Shown here: positions 11,578-24,032 of the stretch, in pieces
How the letters are laid out: each line of letters begins with the position of its first letter
How positions within the stretch are numbered: the stretch's first letter is position 1
NCBI GenBank assembly: GCA_011799875.1
Contig: CM022298.1
Coordinates: 55,333,792 to 55,397,791 of the forward strand
DNA length: 64,000 nucleotides
Direction of reading: 5' to 3'
Origin: Thinopyrum elongatum
Lineage: Eukaryota; Streptophyta; Magnoliopsida; Poales; Poaceae
Translations under genes and position numbers: made by a program
Notes under the pieces: model-generated
Told to the model about the DNA's origin: nothing
Database searches by the model: none
Seen by the model: the letters and a program-made list of their open reading frames with translations, nothing else

Positions 11578-12021
11578 ATGGTTTTGGTATCCGCCCCCGT
11601 CGGCCCTCGTCCTGTCTATGATTCGGATGTGGTATATTATCTTTTACAACTATTTGTTTCATTTAGTGTTTATGACAATTATGCCGACCAACGTGACATA
11701 GATGTTTTTATCTAGGAGGTATGTGAAACGGAAATTCCAACCGACCCTCTTGTCGAGAAGTTAAATTTAGTTGAAAAAGAAAATGATTACTTGAAGAAAA
11801 AATTGAAAAGAATTGAGGAGGATAATATGGAATTGGAGTTGCATGTTGCGGATGTCGTCGATGATCACAAGATCAAGATGGATAAAATGCGCTTGAAAAT
11901 TAGAAAGATTAAAAAATATGCCATTCATACTGAGGCTTGGTATCATTATGCCGTTGGATCAATTGTTACCTTAGTTGTGATTATAATCGCATTTGTTGTT
12001 GCATTGAAATGGTTTACATAG
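11578..12021 (+). pseudogene. CACTA accessory ORF: coiled coil plus C-terminal transmembrane helix, one amber stop
   Basis: Open from ATG 11578-11580 to TAG 12019-12021 in one frame except for a TAG at 11713-11715, where Gln (CAG) is the likely ancestor. If an intron before 11716 is used, the downstream part can be a separate exon. The N-terminal third is Val/Tyr-rich and acidic. The middle is strongly charged and helical (KENDYLKKKLKRIEEDNMEL and onward), as in a coiled coil. The C-terminus is a single hydrophobic helix (AVGSIVTLVVIIIAFVVALK) ending KWFT, a tail-anchor arrangement. It lies between the CACTA promoter and the transposase and is read in the same direction. I recognise it only as an uncharacterised protein type associated with Triticeae CACTA elements and do not know a function. 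Confidence 0.7.
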
Positions 12022-12238
12022 TTTCAATGTATGTTTTAATTAGATGCTCTAGAGAGCTATATGTTGTTCAATGAGAACTATGTATGAACTTTATGTATTT
12101 ATTTTTCAGTAATAACATTTGATCACTACTGTACTTTGGTTTCAATGTGATGATGAACTTCTATTAATTTGGTCATTTCTCTATTCATGATGTTCTGTAA
12201 TGGTTTTTGACACACTTAATTATATATAATGCACGCAG
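12022..12238 (+). other. Spacer/intron before the CACTA transposase
   Basis: AT-rich, non-coding, ending in the splice-acceptor-like TAATGCACGCAG immediately before the transposase ATG at 12239. This suggests the small ORF and the transposase can be carried on one pre-mRNA. Confidence 0.5.
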
Positions 12239-15049
12239 ATGAACCGGTAATGGATGTACGGTGACAGACGCATCTCCGAGTACATTAAGGGCCTGCATAA
12301 TTTTCTCAAAGTGGCTGAGTCAAACAAGCAGAATGGTTTTATCTGTTGTCCATGCCCTATCTGTGAGAATACGAAGGCTTACTCTGACTCGAAAACCCTT
12401 CACATCCACTTGCTTGAGAAGGGTTTCATGCCACACTATAATGTTTGGACCAAGCACGGAGAAAGAGGGGTTATGATGGAAGACAACGAAGAAGAAGAGG
12501 ATGATGACAACTATCCGCCCCCTGAATACGGTGATGCTGCAATGGGGGAAGCTGAAGATCAAGAGGAACCAGACGATGTGCCCGATGATGATCTTCGCCG
12601 GGTCATTGTTGATGCACAGAGAGAATGCGAAAGTGAAAGGGAGAAGTTGAAGTTCGATCGCATGTTAGAGGATCGCAAAAAAGGGTTGTACCCAAATTAC
12701 GAAGATGGCAACACAAAGCTCGGTACCGCACTGAAATTTATGCAATGGAAGGCAGAGAATGGTGTAACTGACAAGGGATTTGGGAAGCTACTGAAAATAT
12801 TGAAGAAGAAGCTTCCAAAGGGTAACGAATTGCCCGACAGTACGTACGAAGCAAAGAAGGTTGTCTGCCCTCTAGGATTAGAGGTGCAGAAGATACATGC
12901 ATGCCCTAATGACTGCATCCTCTACCGCGGTGAGTACGAGGAATTGAACGCATGCCCGGTATGCGGTGCATTGCGGTATAAGATCAGACGAGATGACCCT
13001 GGTGATGTTGAGGGAGAGCGCCCCAGGAAGAGGGTTCCTGCCAAGGTGATGTGGTATGCTCCTATAATACCACGGTTGAAACGTCTGTTCAGAAACAAAG
13101 AGCATGCCAAGTTGATGCGATGGCACAAAGAGGACCGTAAGAAAGACGGGAAGTTGAGAGCACCCGCTGACGGGTCGCAGTGGAGAAAAATCAAGAGAAC
13201 GTGGGGGGACTTTGCAGGTGACGCAAGGAATGTATGGTTTGGTTTAAGCGCGGATGGCATTAATCCTTTTGGGGAGCAGAGCAGCAATCATAGCACCTGG
13301 CCCGTGACTCTATGTATCTATAACCTTCCTCCTTGGTTGTGCATGAAGCATAAGTTCATTATGATGCCAGTGCTCATCCAAGGCCCTAAGCAACCCGGCA
13401 ACGACATTGATGTGTACCTAAGGCCATTAGTTGAAGAACTTTTACAGCTGTGGAATGAAAAATGTGTACGTGTGTGGGATGAGCACGACCAGGACGAATT
13501 TGACCTACATGCGTTGCTGTTTGTAACCATCAATGATTGGCCTACTCTCAGTAACCTTTCAGGACAGACAAACAAGGAATACCACGCATGCACGCACTGT
13601 TTAGATGACACCGAAAGTATATATTTGGACAAGTGCAGGAAGAATGTGTACCTGGGACATCGTCAATTTCTTCCGACCAACCATTAATGTCGAAAGAAAG
13701 GCAAGCATTTCAAAGGCGAGGCAGATCACCGGAAGAAGCCTGCCGTCCATACTGGTGATCACATACTTGCTATGGTCAATGATTTACAAGTAATCTTTGG
13801 AAAGGGTCCCGGCGGACTATCTGTTCCGAATGACGCTGAGGGACGCGCACCCATGTGGAAGAAGAAATCTATATTTTGGGACCAACCCTATTGGAAAGAC
13901 CTAGAGGTCCGCTCTGCAATCGACGTGATGCACGTGACAAAGAATCTTTGCGTGAACCTGCCAGGCTTCTTGGGTGTGTATGGGAAGACAAAAGATACAC
14001 CGGAGACACGGGAGGACCAGCAATGTGTGCACGAAAAAGACGGCATGCCTCCAAAGCAGTATGAAGGTCCTGCCAGCTATGCTCTTACCAAAGAAGAGAA
14101 GGAAATCTTCTTTGAATGCCTGCTCAGTATGAAGGTCCCGTCTGGCTTCTCGTCGAATATAAAGAGAATAATAAATATGGCAGAGAAAAAGTTCCAGAAC
14201 CTAAAGTCTCATGACTGCCACGTGATTATGACGCAACTGCTTCCGGTTGCATTGAGGGGGCTTCTACCGAAAAACGTTCGATTAGCCATTGTGAAGCTAT
14301 GTGCATTCCTCAATGCAATCTCTCATAAGGTAATCGATCCTGAAATCCTACCAAGGTTAAGGAGTGATTTGGTGCAATGTCTTGTCAGTTTCGAGCTGGT
14401 GTTCCCACCATCCTTCTTCAATATCATGACGCATGTCCTAGTTCATCTAGTCGACGAGATTGCCATTCTGGGCCCTGTATTTCTACACAATATGTTCCCC
14501 TTTGAGAGGTTCATGGGAGTCTTAAAGAAATATGTTCGTAACCGTGCTAGGCCAGAAGGAAGCATCTCCACGGGCCATCAAACATAGGAGGTCGTTGGGT
14601 TTTGTGTTGACTTCATTCCTGACCTTAAGAAGATTGGTCTCCCTCAATCACGGTATGAGGGGAGACTGACTGGAAAAGGCACGCTAGGAGCGAACTCAAT
14701 AATATGTAGGGACAGGCATTCTTGGTCTCAAGCACACTACACAGTTCTACAGAATTCTACCTTGGTGACCCCGTATGTCAATGAACACAAGAATATGCTG
14801 CGCTCCAAACACCCGGAGCAGTGTGACGACTGGATTACATGTGAGCACATCAGGACTTTCGGCAGTTGGTTGCAAACACATCTCATGGGTGACAACACTG
14901 TTCCAGATGAGCTGTACTCGTTGGCCAGGGGACCATCTTTGACTGTATTGACTTACAAAGGGTACGAGATAAATGGGAATACATTTTACACGATCGCCGC
15001 CCATTTTAAAGAGCGTTGTCGATCTACCCCCTCCCGCCCCTACCCATAA
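12239..15049 (+). pseudogene. CACTA TNP2-type (Transposase_21) transposase, three in-frame stops and truncated C-terminus
   Basis: One frame throughout, with stops at 12248-12250 (TAA), 13685-13687 (TAA) and 14585-14587 (TAG). The likely original start is ATG 12239. The open stretch from ATG 12254 begins with the transposase-associated domain (pattern ...NGFICCPCPIC...HLLEKGFMPHYNVWTKHGE). An acidic linker follows (EDNEEEEDDDNYPPPEYGDA), then a Cys-rich CPNDCILYRGEYEELNACPVC finger, then the TNP2 catalytic region with SADGINPF and NDWPTLSNLSGQ motifs that match the first two acidic positions of CACTA transposases. After 14587 the frame continues through the NTVPDELYSLARGP motif into the start of a DUF4216-like domain. 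It ends abruptly at about 15010, where a tandem repeat begins. Family proteins are longer, so the C-terminus is lost. The enzyme would cut the terminal inverted repeats for cut-and-paste movement; this copy cannot make full-length protein. Confidence 0.9.
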
Positions 15050-15600
15050 AAGTTAAAATGTTCATATATTCAAAATGAGTTAAAATGAGTTAAAATTTAC
15101 TTACTCCCGGTCCGCTCGCCCAACCAACTCTCGAGGCCACCCAAACCCTAGAAGAAAGAGCGACGTCGTTGTCGATCTACCCCCTCCCCGATAACTTCGA
15201 CATGAGGGGGGACGTCGGACGACATGCATGAGAGAGAGGCGGTCCGCTCGCCCGACCAACTATCGAGGCCACCCAAACCCTAGAAGAAAGAGCGTCGTTG
15301 TCGATCTACCCCCTCCCCGATAACTTTGACATGAGGGGGGACGTCGGACGACATGCATGAGAGAGAGGCGGTCCTCTCGCCCGACCAACTATCGAGGCCA
15401 CCCAAACCCTAGAAGAAAGAGCGTCGTTGTCGATCTATCGTTGCCGGCACAGGTCAATCGGGGTAGAATGCATGGATAGTTTGATCTCCTGCATAGCGAT
15501 TATTTTTTGCAAAGTGTCCTCTCCTGAAAGTATAACCCTGATAACTTCGACATGAGGGGGGACGTCGGACATGCATGAGAGAGAGGCGGTCCGCAACTAA
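15010..15600. repeat. Tandem repeat, about 130-bp unit, between the CACTA genes
   Basis: Units starting CGGTCYGCTCGCCC occur at 15108, 15240 and 15369, giving periods of 132 and 129 bases. Each contains CCAAACCCTAGAAGAAAGAGC, TTGTCGATCTACCCCCTCCCC and ACATGAGGGGGGACGTCGGAC. Partial copies lie at 15010-15050 and 15540-15595. The array abuts the truncated end of the transposase ORF. Confidence 0.85.
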
Positions 15601-15753
15601 TCCATTGCTCATATATGCATATGATTCCTTGTTGTGCTTAGCTAGGTCTATGTTTGCCACTAATTAATCCATCTCTCATGTTTGTATATTGCCATGTTGA
15701 AATATTTGCAGAAACTATGGAAAGAGACTTAGAACAAGAACAGTTGTTGGGGA

Positions 15754-17338
15754 TGATACGTCTCCAACGTATCTATAATTTTTTATTGTTCCATGCTATT
15801 ATATTATCTATTTTGGATGTTTTATATGCATTAATATGCTATTTTATATAATTTTTTGGACTAACCTATTAACCTAGAGCCCAGTGCTAGTTTCTGTTTT
15901 TTCCTTGTTTTAGAGTTTTGCAAAAAAGGAATACCAAACGGAATAAAACTTTTGCGATGATTTTTCTTGGACCAGAAGACACCCAGGAGACTTGGAGTGC
16001 AAGTCAGAAGAGCCGCGAGGCGGCCACAAGGGTGGAGGGCGCGCCCAGGGGGGTAGGGCGCACCCCCTGACCTTGTGGGCCCCTCGTAGCCCCTCTGACC
16101 TAGATCTTTCGCCTATATATACTCTTATACCCTAAAAACATCCAGGGGAGCAACAAAACCACTTTTCCACCGCCGCAACCTTCTGTACCCGTGAGATCCC
16201 ATCTTGGGGCCTTTTCCGGCGTCCTGCCGGAGGGGGAATCGATCACGGAGGGCTTCTACATCAACACCATTGCCTCTCCGATGAAGCGTGAGTAGTTTAC
16301 TTCAGACCTACGGGTCGATAGCTAGTAGCTAGATGGCTTCTTCTCTCTCTTTGATTCTCAATACAAAGTTCTCCTCAATGTTCTTGGAGATCTATTCAAT
16401 GTAATACTCTTTTGCAGTGTGTTTGCCGAGATCCGATGAATTGTGGATTTATGGTCAGCTTATCTATTAATATTATTTGAATCTTCTCTGAATTCTTATA
16501 TGCATGATTTGATATCTTTGCAAGTCTCTTCAAACTATCGATTTGGTTTGGCCAACTAGATTGGTTTTTCTTGCAATGGGAGAAGTGCTTAACTTTGGGT
16601 TCAATCTTGCGGTGTCCTTTCCCAGTGACAGTAGGGGCAGCAAGGCACGTATTGTATTGTTGCCATCGAGGATAAAAAGATGGGGTTTTCATCATACTGC
16701 TTGAGTTTATCTCGCTACATCATGTCATCTTACTTAATGCGTTACTCTGTTCTTATGAACTTAATACTCTAGATGCAGGCAGGAGTCGGTCGATGTGTGG
16801 AGTAATAGTAGTAGATGCAGAATCGTTTCGGTCTACTTGACACGGACGTGATCCCTATATTCATGATCATTGCCTTAGATATCGTCATAACTTTGCGCTT
16901 TTCTATCAATTGCTCGGCAGTAATTTGTTTACCCACCATAATAATTTCTATATTGAGAGAAGCTTCTAGTGAAACCTATGGCCCCCGGGTCTATTTTCCA
17001 TCATATAAGTTTCCGATCTATAATTTTCGTTTCCTATTTCTTTTATTTTGCAATCTTTACTTTCCGTTCGATAAACCAAAAATACCAAAAATATTACTTT
17101 ATCATTTATCATCTCTATCAGATCTCACGTTGCAAATAACCGTTAAGGGATTGACAACCCCTTTATCGCGTTGGGTGCAAGGTTGGTGTTTGTTTGTGCA
17201 GGTATTCGGTGACTTGAGCGTTGTCTCCTACTGGATTGATACCTTGGTTCTCAAAAGCTGAGCGAAATACTTACTCTACTTTGCTGCATCACCCTTTCCT
17301 CTTCAAGGGAAAAACCAACGCAAGCTCAAGAAGTAGCA
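15754..17338 (+). repeat. Gypsy A 5' LTR (1585 bp)
   Basis: Starts TGATACGTCTCC and ends CAAGAAGTAGCA. It contains the TATA-like CCTATATATACTC near 16112 and matches 22449-24032 along its length. Confidence 0.92.
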
Positions 17339-17349
17339 AGAAGGATTTC

Positions 17350-17367
17350 TGGCGCCGTTGCCGGGGA
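17350..17367 (+). other. Gypsy A primer-binding site (tRNA-Asp type)
   Basis: TGGCGCCGTTGCCGGGGA lies 11 bases after the LTR. It is complementary to the 3' end of plant tRNA-Asp(GUC), recalled as ...CCCCGGCAACGGCGCCA. The same site occurs at the matching place in Gypsy B. Confidence 0.8.
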
Positions 17368-17594
17368 GATCTACGCCAAGCCAAGACATACCAAGTACCC
17401 ATCATAAACTCTCATCCCTCGCATTACATTATTTGCCATTCGCCTCTCGTTTTCCTCTCCCCCACTTCTAAAACAATTTTCGAAAAGATTTGCCTTTTTA
17501 TTCGCCCTTCTACCTCCCTTCTTCGTCCCTCTTTCGTTCGTCTTCTTCGACTGCTTTTTGTGTGCTCGTGTGTTGGATTGCTTCCTTTGTCACG

Positions 17595-19678
17595 ATGACT
17601 CAAGAGAATACCAAATTGTGTGATTTTTGCAACACCAATAATAATGATTTTATTAGTACTCCAATTGATCTCGCTACTAATGTGGAATCTTATGAAATTA
17701 ATGCCACTTTGCCGAATCTTGTTATGAAAGATCAATTTTCCGGCCTTCCTAATGAAGATGCCGCATCCCATCTTAATAATTTCGTTGATTTGTGTGATAT
17801 GCAAAAGAAAAAAGATGTGGATAATGATATTGTTAAATTGAAGCTATTTCCGTTCTCACTTCGAGATAGTGCTAAAACTTGGTTTTCATCTTTGCCTAAA
17901 AATAGTATTGATTCATGGAATAAGTGTAAGGATGCTTTTATTTCCAAGTATTTTCCTCCCGCTAAGATCATCTCCCTTAGGAACGATATTATGAATTTTA
18001 AGCAACTTGATCATGAACATGTTGCACAATCTTGGGAGAGGATGAAATTGATGATACGAAATTGCCCTACTCATGGTTTGAATTTGTGGATGATTATACA
18101 AAAAAATTATGCCGGATTGAATTTTGCTTCTAGAAATCTTTTAGATTCGGCCGCGGGAGGTACTTTTATGGAAATTACGTTAGGAGAAGCTAATAAAAAC
18201 TCCTAGATAATATTATGGTCAATTATTCTTAATGGCATACCGAAAGATCTTCCACTAGTAAAAAAGTGCATGCGATTGAAGAAATCAATGTTTTGAGTGG
18301 AAAGATGGATGAACTTATGAAATTATTTGCTAATAAGAGTGCTCCTATTCATCCTAATGATATGCCTTTGTCTACTTTGATTGAAAACAATAACGAATCC
18401 ATGGATGTGAATTTTGTTGGTAGGAACAATTTTGGTAATAACGCGTATAGAGGTAATTTTAATCCTAGGCCGTTTCCTAGTAATTCCTCTAATAATTATG
18501 GTAATTCCTGCAAAAATTCTTATGGAAATTATAATAAGATACCCTCTGAATTTGAGAATAGTGTTAAAGAATTTATAACGCAAAAGAATTTCAATGCTTT
18601 GATTGAAGAAAAATTGCTTAAGATTGATGATTTGGCTAGGAACGTGGATAGAATTTCTCTTGATGTTGATTCTTTGAAACTTCGATCTATTCCACCTAAG
18701 CATGATATCAATGAGTCTCTCAAAGCCATGAGAATTTCCATTGATGAGTGCAAAGAAAGAACCGCTAAGATGCGCGCTAAAAAAGATTGGTTCATAAAAG
18801 CGTGTTCTTCTAGTTTCCGTGAGAATAATGATGAAGATCTTAAAGTGATTGATGTGACTCCTATTGAATCTTTGTTTTCCAATGTAAATCTTGATAAAGA
18901 TGGGACTGGAGATGAGTCAACTTTAGTTAGAAGGCGTCCCAATGATTCGGAGTTTTTAGATCTTGATGCAAAAACTAATAAAAGTGGGATTGGATAGGTC
19001 AAAACTTTAGATAGCAATGAACCCACTATTTTGGATTTCAAGGACTTTAATTATGATAATTGCTCTTTAATAGATTGTATTTCCTTGTTGCAATCCATGT
19101 TGAATTCTCCTCATGCTTATAATCAAAACAAAGCTTTTACTAAACATATCGTTGATGCTATGATGCAATCTTATGAAGAAAAGCTTAATTTGGAAGTTTC
19201 TATTCCTAGAAAACTTTATGATGAGTGGGAACCTACTATTAAGATTAAGATTAAAGATTATGAATGCTATGCTTTGTGTGATTTGGGTGCTAGTGTTTCC
19301 ACGATTCCGAAAACTTTATGTGATGTGTTAGGTTTCCGTGAATTTGATGATTGTTCTTTAAATTTGCATCTTGTGGATTCCACTATTAAGAAACCTATGG
19401 GAAGAATTAATGATGTTCTTATTGTTGCGAATAGGAATTATGTGCCCGTAGATTTCATTGTTCTTGATATAGATTGCAATCCTACATGTCCTATTATTCT
19501 TGGTAGACCTTTCCTTAGAACGATTGGTGCAATTATTGATATGAAAGAAGGAAATATTAGATTCCAATTTCCATTAAGGAAAGGCATGGAACACTTCCCT
19601 AGAAAGAAAATTAAATTGCCTTATGAATCTATTGTGAGAGCCGCGTATGGATTGAATACCAAAGACGATAATACTTAG
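17595..19678 (+). pseudogene. Gypsy A gag-protease frame, frameshifted
   Basis: Open from ATG 17595. The N-terminal half matches the retrotransposon Gag core (SAKTWFSSLP, SWNKCKDAFISKYFP, LRNDIMNFKQ motifs, about residues 90-170). A one-base frameshift near 18195 ends the first frame at 18204-18206. The continuing frame has stops at 18230-18232 (TAA) and 18995-18997 (TAG). It covers an Asn-rich linker and then a retropepsin-like protease (DLGASVSTIP at about 19279-19308, followed by ILGRPFLRT). The frame ends at 19676-19678. No zinc knuckle is obvious. Nothing downstream encodes polymerase, so mobility depended on another element. Confidence 0.85.
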
Positions 19679-22448
19679 ATCTATTCGTGTTTTATGCCTA
19701 GCTAAGGGCGTTAAACAATAGCGCTTGTTGGGAGGCAACCCAATTTTAATTTTTGTTTTTGCATTTTAGGTTCTGTTTTGCAATAAATATTTCATCTAGC
19801 CTCTGGTTAGATGTGGTTTTGTGTTTTAATTAGTGTTTGTGCCAAGTAAGACCTTTGGGATGGCTTACGGTGATAGTTGATTTGATCCTGCTGAAAAACA
19901 AAAACTTTTGCGCCCAGTTCCAGAATTGTTTAAATTCACTGGATAGTGGAATAACTCTGAAATTTTTACACAAGATTTATATACTAATTTCCTATGTTTT
20001 CCTATTTTTTCAGAATTTTTCGAGTTACATAAGTATTGGAACAATTCAGATCTTCGCAGACTGTTCTGTTTTTGACAGATTCTGTTTTTTATGTGTTGTT
20101 TGCTTATTTTGATGAATCTATGGCTAGTATCGGGGGGTATGAACCATGGAAAAGTTGGAATACAGTAGATATTACACCAATATAAATAAAGAATGAGTTC
20201 ACAACAGTACCAAAAGTGGTGATTTATTTTCTTATACTAACGGAGCTTATGAGAATTTCTGTTGAGTTTTGTGTTGTGAAGTTTTCAAGTTTTGGGTAAG
20301 GATTTGATGGACTATGGAATAAGGAGTGGCAAGAGACTAAGCTTGGGGATGCCCAAGGCACCCCAAGGTAATATTCAAGGATGTCAAAAAGCCTAAGCTT
20401 GGGGATGCCCCGGGAAGGCATCCCCTCTTTCGTCTTCGTCTATCGGTAACTTTACTTGAGGCTATATTTTTATTCACCACATGATATGTGTTTTGCTTGG
20501 AGCGTCTTGTATGATTTGAGTCTTTGCTTTTTAGTTTGCCACAATCATCCTTGCTGTACACACCTTTTGAGAGAGACACGCATGAATCGTGATTTATTAG
20601 AATGCTCTTTGTGCTTCACTTATATCTTTTGAGCTAGGCAAATTTGCTCTAGTGCTTCACTTATATCTTTTGAGAGCACGGCAGCGGTTTTATTTTATAG
20701 AAATTGATGAACTCTCGCACTTCACTTATATTATTTTGAGAGTCTTTAAAACAGCATGGTAATTTGCTTTGGTTATAAATTTAGTCCTAATATGATAGGC
20801 ATCCAAGAGGGATATAATAAAAACTTTCATATAAAGTGCATTGAATACTATGAGAAGTTTGATTCCTTATGATTGTTTTGAGATATGAAGATGGTGATAT
20901 TAGAGTCATGCTAGTAAGTAGTTGTGAATTTGAGAAATACTTGTGTTAAGGATTGTGAGTCCCGTAGCATGCACGTACGGTGAACCGTTATGTAACGAAG
21001 TTGGAGCATGAGATATTTTTTGATTGTCTTCCTTATGAGTGGCGGTCGGGGACGAGCGATGGTCTTTTCCTACCAATCTATCCCCCTAGGAGCATGCGCG
21101 TAGTACTTTCTTTCGATGACTAATAGATTTTTGCAATAAGTATATGAGTTCTTTATGACTAATGTTGAGTCCATGGATTATACGCACTCTCACCTTTCCG
21201 CCATTACTAGCCTCTCTTGTACCGCACAACTTTCGCGGTACCATAAACCCACCATATACGTTCCTCAAAACAGCCACCATACCTACCTATTATGGCATTT
21301 CCATAGCCATTCCGAGATATATTGCCAGCAACTTTCCACTGTTCCGTTTATTATGACACGCTTCATCATTGTCATATTGCTATGCATGATCATGTAGTTG
21401 ACATCGTATTTGTGGCAAGGCCACCGTTCATCATTTTTTATACATGTCGCTCTTGATTCATTGCACATCCCGGTAAACTGCCGGAGGCATTCATATAGAG
21501 TCATATTTTGTTCTAAGTATCGAGTTGTAATTTTTGAGTTGTAAAGTAAATAAAAGTGTGATGATCTTCATTATTAGAGCATTGTCCCATGTGAGGAAAT
21601 AAAAAAAGGAGAGAAAAGGCCAAAAAAAAGGAGAAGGCCCAAAAAAATGAGAGAAAAAGAGAGAAGGGACAATGTTACTATCCTTTTTGCCACACTTGTG
21701 CTTCAAAGTAGCACCATGATCTTCATGATAGAGAGTCTCCTATGATATCACTTTCATATACTAGTGGGAATTTTCATTATAGAACTTGGCTTGTATATTC
21801 CAATGATGGGCTTCCTCAAAACGCCCTAGGTCTTCATGAGCAAGCAAGTTGGATGCACACCCACTTAGTTTTCTTTTTTGAGCTTTCATAAACTTATAGC
21901 TCTAGTGCATCCGTTGCATGGCAATCCCTACTCACTCACATTGATAACTATTAATGGGCATCTCCATAGCCCTTGATACGCCTAGTTGATGTGAGACTAT
22001 GTCCTCTTTTTTGTCTTCTCCACAACCACCGTCTATTTCACCTATAGTGCTATGTCCATGGCTCACGCTCATGTATTGCGTAAAAGTTGAAAAGGTTTGA
22101 GAACGTCAAAAGTATAAAACAATTGCTTGGCTTGTCATCGGGGTTGTGCATGATTTAAATATTTTGTGTGATGAAGATGGAGCATAGCCAGACCATATGA
22201 TTTTGTAGGGATAAGCTTTCTTTGGCCATGTTATTTTGAGAAGGCATAATTATTTTGTTAGTATGGTTGAAGTATTATTGTTTTTATATCAATATTAAAC
22301 TTTTGTTTTGAATCTTACGGATCTGAACATTCATGCCACAATAAAGAGAATTACACGGATAAATATGTTAGGTAGCATTCCACATCAAAAATTCTGTTTT
22401 TATCATTTACCTACTCGAGGACGAGAAGGAATTAAGCTTGGGGATGCT
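19679..22448 (+). other. Gypsy A 3' non-coding region
   Basis: About 2.8 kb without credible ORFs but with structure. There is a TTGGG/CCCAA hairpin just after the protease stop (19728-19743) and repeated AAGCTTGGGGATGCC motifs (near 20338 and 20395). A three-hairpin array lies at 20604-20743, and the polypurine-like TTAAGCTTGGGGATGC abuts the 3' LTR. The homologous region in Gypsy B shares all of these. Confidence 0.8.
20604..20743 (+). other. Array of three hairpins with invariant loop (Gypsy A)
   Basis: Three successive stem-loops share the loop core CTTCACTTATAT but differ in stems: GCTC 20604-20607 with GAGC 20631-20634; TGCTCT 20645-20650 with AGAGCA 20673-20678; ACTCTC 20711-20716 with GAGAGT 20738-20743. 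Spacing is about 40-65 bases. The stems complement each other in each copy although the sequences differ, which suggests selected RNA structure. Confidence 0.7.
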
Positions 22449-24032
22449 TGATACGTCTCCAACGTATCTATAATTTTTTATTGTTCCATGCTATTATATT
22501 ATCTGTTTTGGATGTTTTATATGCATTAATATGCTATTTTATATGATTTTTGGGACTAACCTATTAACCTAGAGCCCAGCGCCATTTTTGTTTTTTCCTT
22601 GTTTTAGAATTTTGCAGAAAAGGAATACCAAACGGAATAAAACTTTCGCGATGATTTTTCTTGGACCAGAAGACACCCAGGAGACTTGGAGTGCAAGTCA
22701 GAAGAGCCGCGAGGCGGCCACAAGGGTGGAGGGCGCCCCCAGGGGGGTAGGGCGCGCCCCCCGACCTTGTGGGCTCCTCGTAGCCCCTCTGACCTAGATC
22801 TTTCGCCTATATATACTCTTATACCCTAAAAACATCCAGGGGAGCAACAAAACCACTTTTCCACCGCCGCAACCTTCTGTACCCGTGAGATCCCATCTTG
22901 GGGCCTTTTTCGGCGTCCTGCCGGAGGCGGAATCGATCACGGAGGGCTTCTACATCAACACCATTGCCTCTCCGATGAAGCGTGAGTAGTTTACTTCAGA
23001 CCTACGGGTCCATAGCTAGTAGCTAGATGGCTTCTTCTCTCTCTTTGATTCTCAATACAAAGTTCTCCTCAATGTTCTTGGAGATCTATTCGATGTAATG
23101 CTCTTTTGCGGTGTGTTTGCTGAGATCCGATGAATTGTGGATTTATGATCAGCTTATCTATGAATATTGTTTGAATCTTCTCTGAATTCTTATATGCATG
23201 ATTTGATATCTTTGCAAGTCTCTTTGAACTATCAATTTGGTTTGGCCAACTACATTGGTTTTTCTTGCAATGGGAGAAGTGCTTAGCTTTGGGTTCAATC
23301 TTGTAGTGTCCTTTCCCAGTGACAGTAGGGGCAGCAAGGCACGTATTGTATTGTTGCCATCGAGGATAAAAAGATGGGGTTTTCATCATATTGCTTGAGT
23401 TTATTCCGCTACATCATGTCATCTTACTTAATGCGTTACTCTGTTCTTATGAACTTAATACTCTAGATGCAGGCAGGAGTCAGTCAATGTGTGGAGTAAT
23501 AGTAGTAGATGCAGAATCGTTTCGGTCTACTTGACACGGACGTGATGCCTATATTCATGATCATTGCCTTAGATATCGTCATAACTTTGCGCTTTTCTAT
23601 CAATTGCTCGGCAGTAATTTGTTTACCCACCGTAATAATTTCTATCTTGAGAGAAGCTTCTAGTGAAACCTATGGCCCCTGGGTCTATTTTCCATCATAT
23701 AAGTTTCCGATCTACAATTTCTGTTTCCTATTTCTTTTATTTTGCTATCTTTACTTTCCGTTCCATAAACCAAAAATACCAAAAATATTACTTCACCGTT
23801 TATCATCTCTATCAGATCTCACGTTGCAAATAACCGTTAAGGGATTGACAACCCCTTTATCGCGTTGGGTGCAAGGTTGGTGTTTGTTTGTGCAGTTATT
23901 CGGTGACTTGAGCGTTGTCTCCTACTGGATTGATACCTTGGTTCTCAAAAGCTAAGGGAAATACTTACTCTGCTTTGCTGCATCACCCTTTCCTCTTCAA
24001 GGGAAAAACCAACGCAAGCTCAAGAAGTAGCA
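22449..24032 (+). repeat. Gypsy A 3' LTR (1584 bp)
   Basis: Second copy of the LTR, preceded by TTAAGCTTGGGGATGCT and followed by the TSD GGGGA and resumed CACTA coding sequence. Confidence 0.92.

Larger units (their letters stand above)
15754..24032 (+). mobile_element. Gypsy A: non-autonomous Ty3/Gypsy element with gag and protease only, TSD GGGGA
   Basis: LTRs 15754-17338 and 22449-24032 begin TGATACGTCTCCAACGTATC and end GTAGCA. They are flanked by GGGGA (15749-15753 and 24033-24037). The internal region holds a primer site, a degraded gag-protease frame and about 2.8 kb of non-coding sequence. There is no RT, RNase H or integrase. By eye the LTRs differ at roughly 3% of positions, suggesting about 1 million years. 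The type resembles the abundant Sabrina/WHAM-like group of wheat; that family name is from memory. It splits the first exon of the second CACTA gene. Confidence 0.93.

Noticed and set aside
12697..13632. Overlapping minus-strand frames under the CACTA transposase
   Set aside because: Antisense shadows of a clearly coding frame.
15108..15600. CRISPR-like direct repeats
   Set aside because: Units are contiguous tandem repeats without unique spacers, in a plant transposon.
16815..17261. 148-codon frame in the Gypsy A LTR (again at 23509-23955)
   Set aside because: Present in both LTRs as a chance frame; hydrophobic composition comes from T-rich sequence and no homology is apparent.
17350..17367. 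tRNA-like sequence
   Set aside because: It is the 18-base complement of a tRNA 3' end serving as a primer site, not a tRNA gene; no cloverleaf around it.
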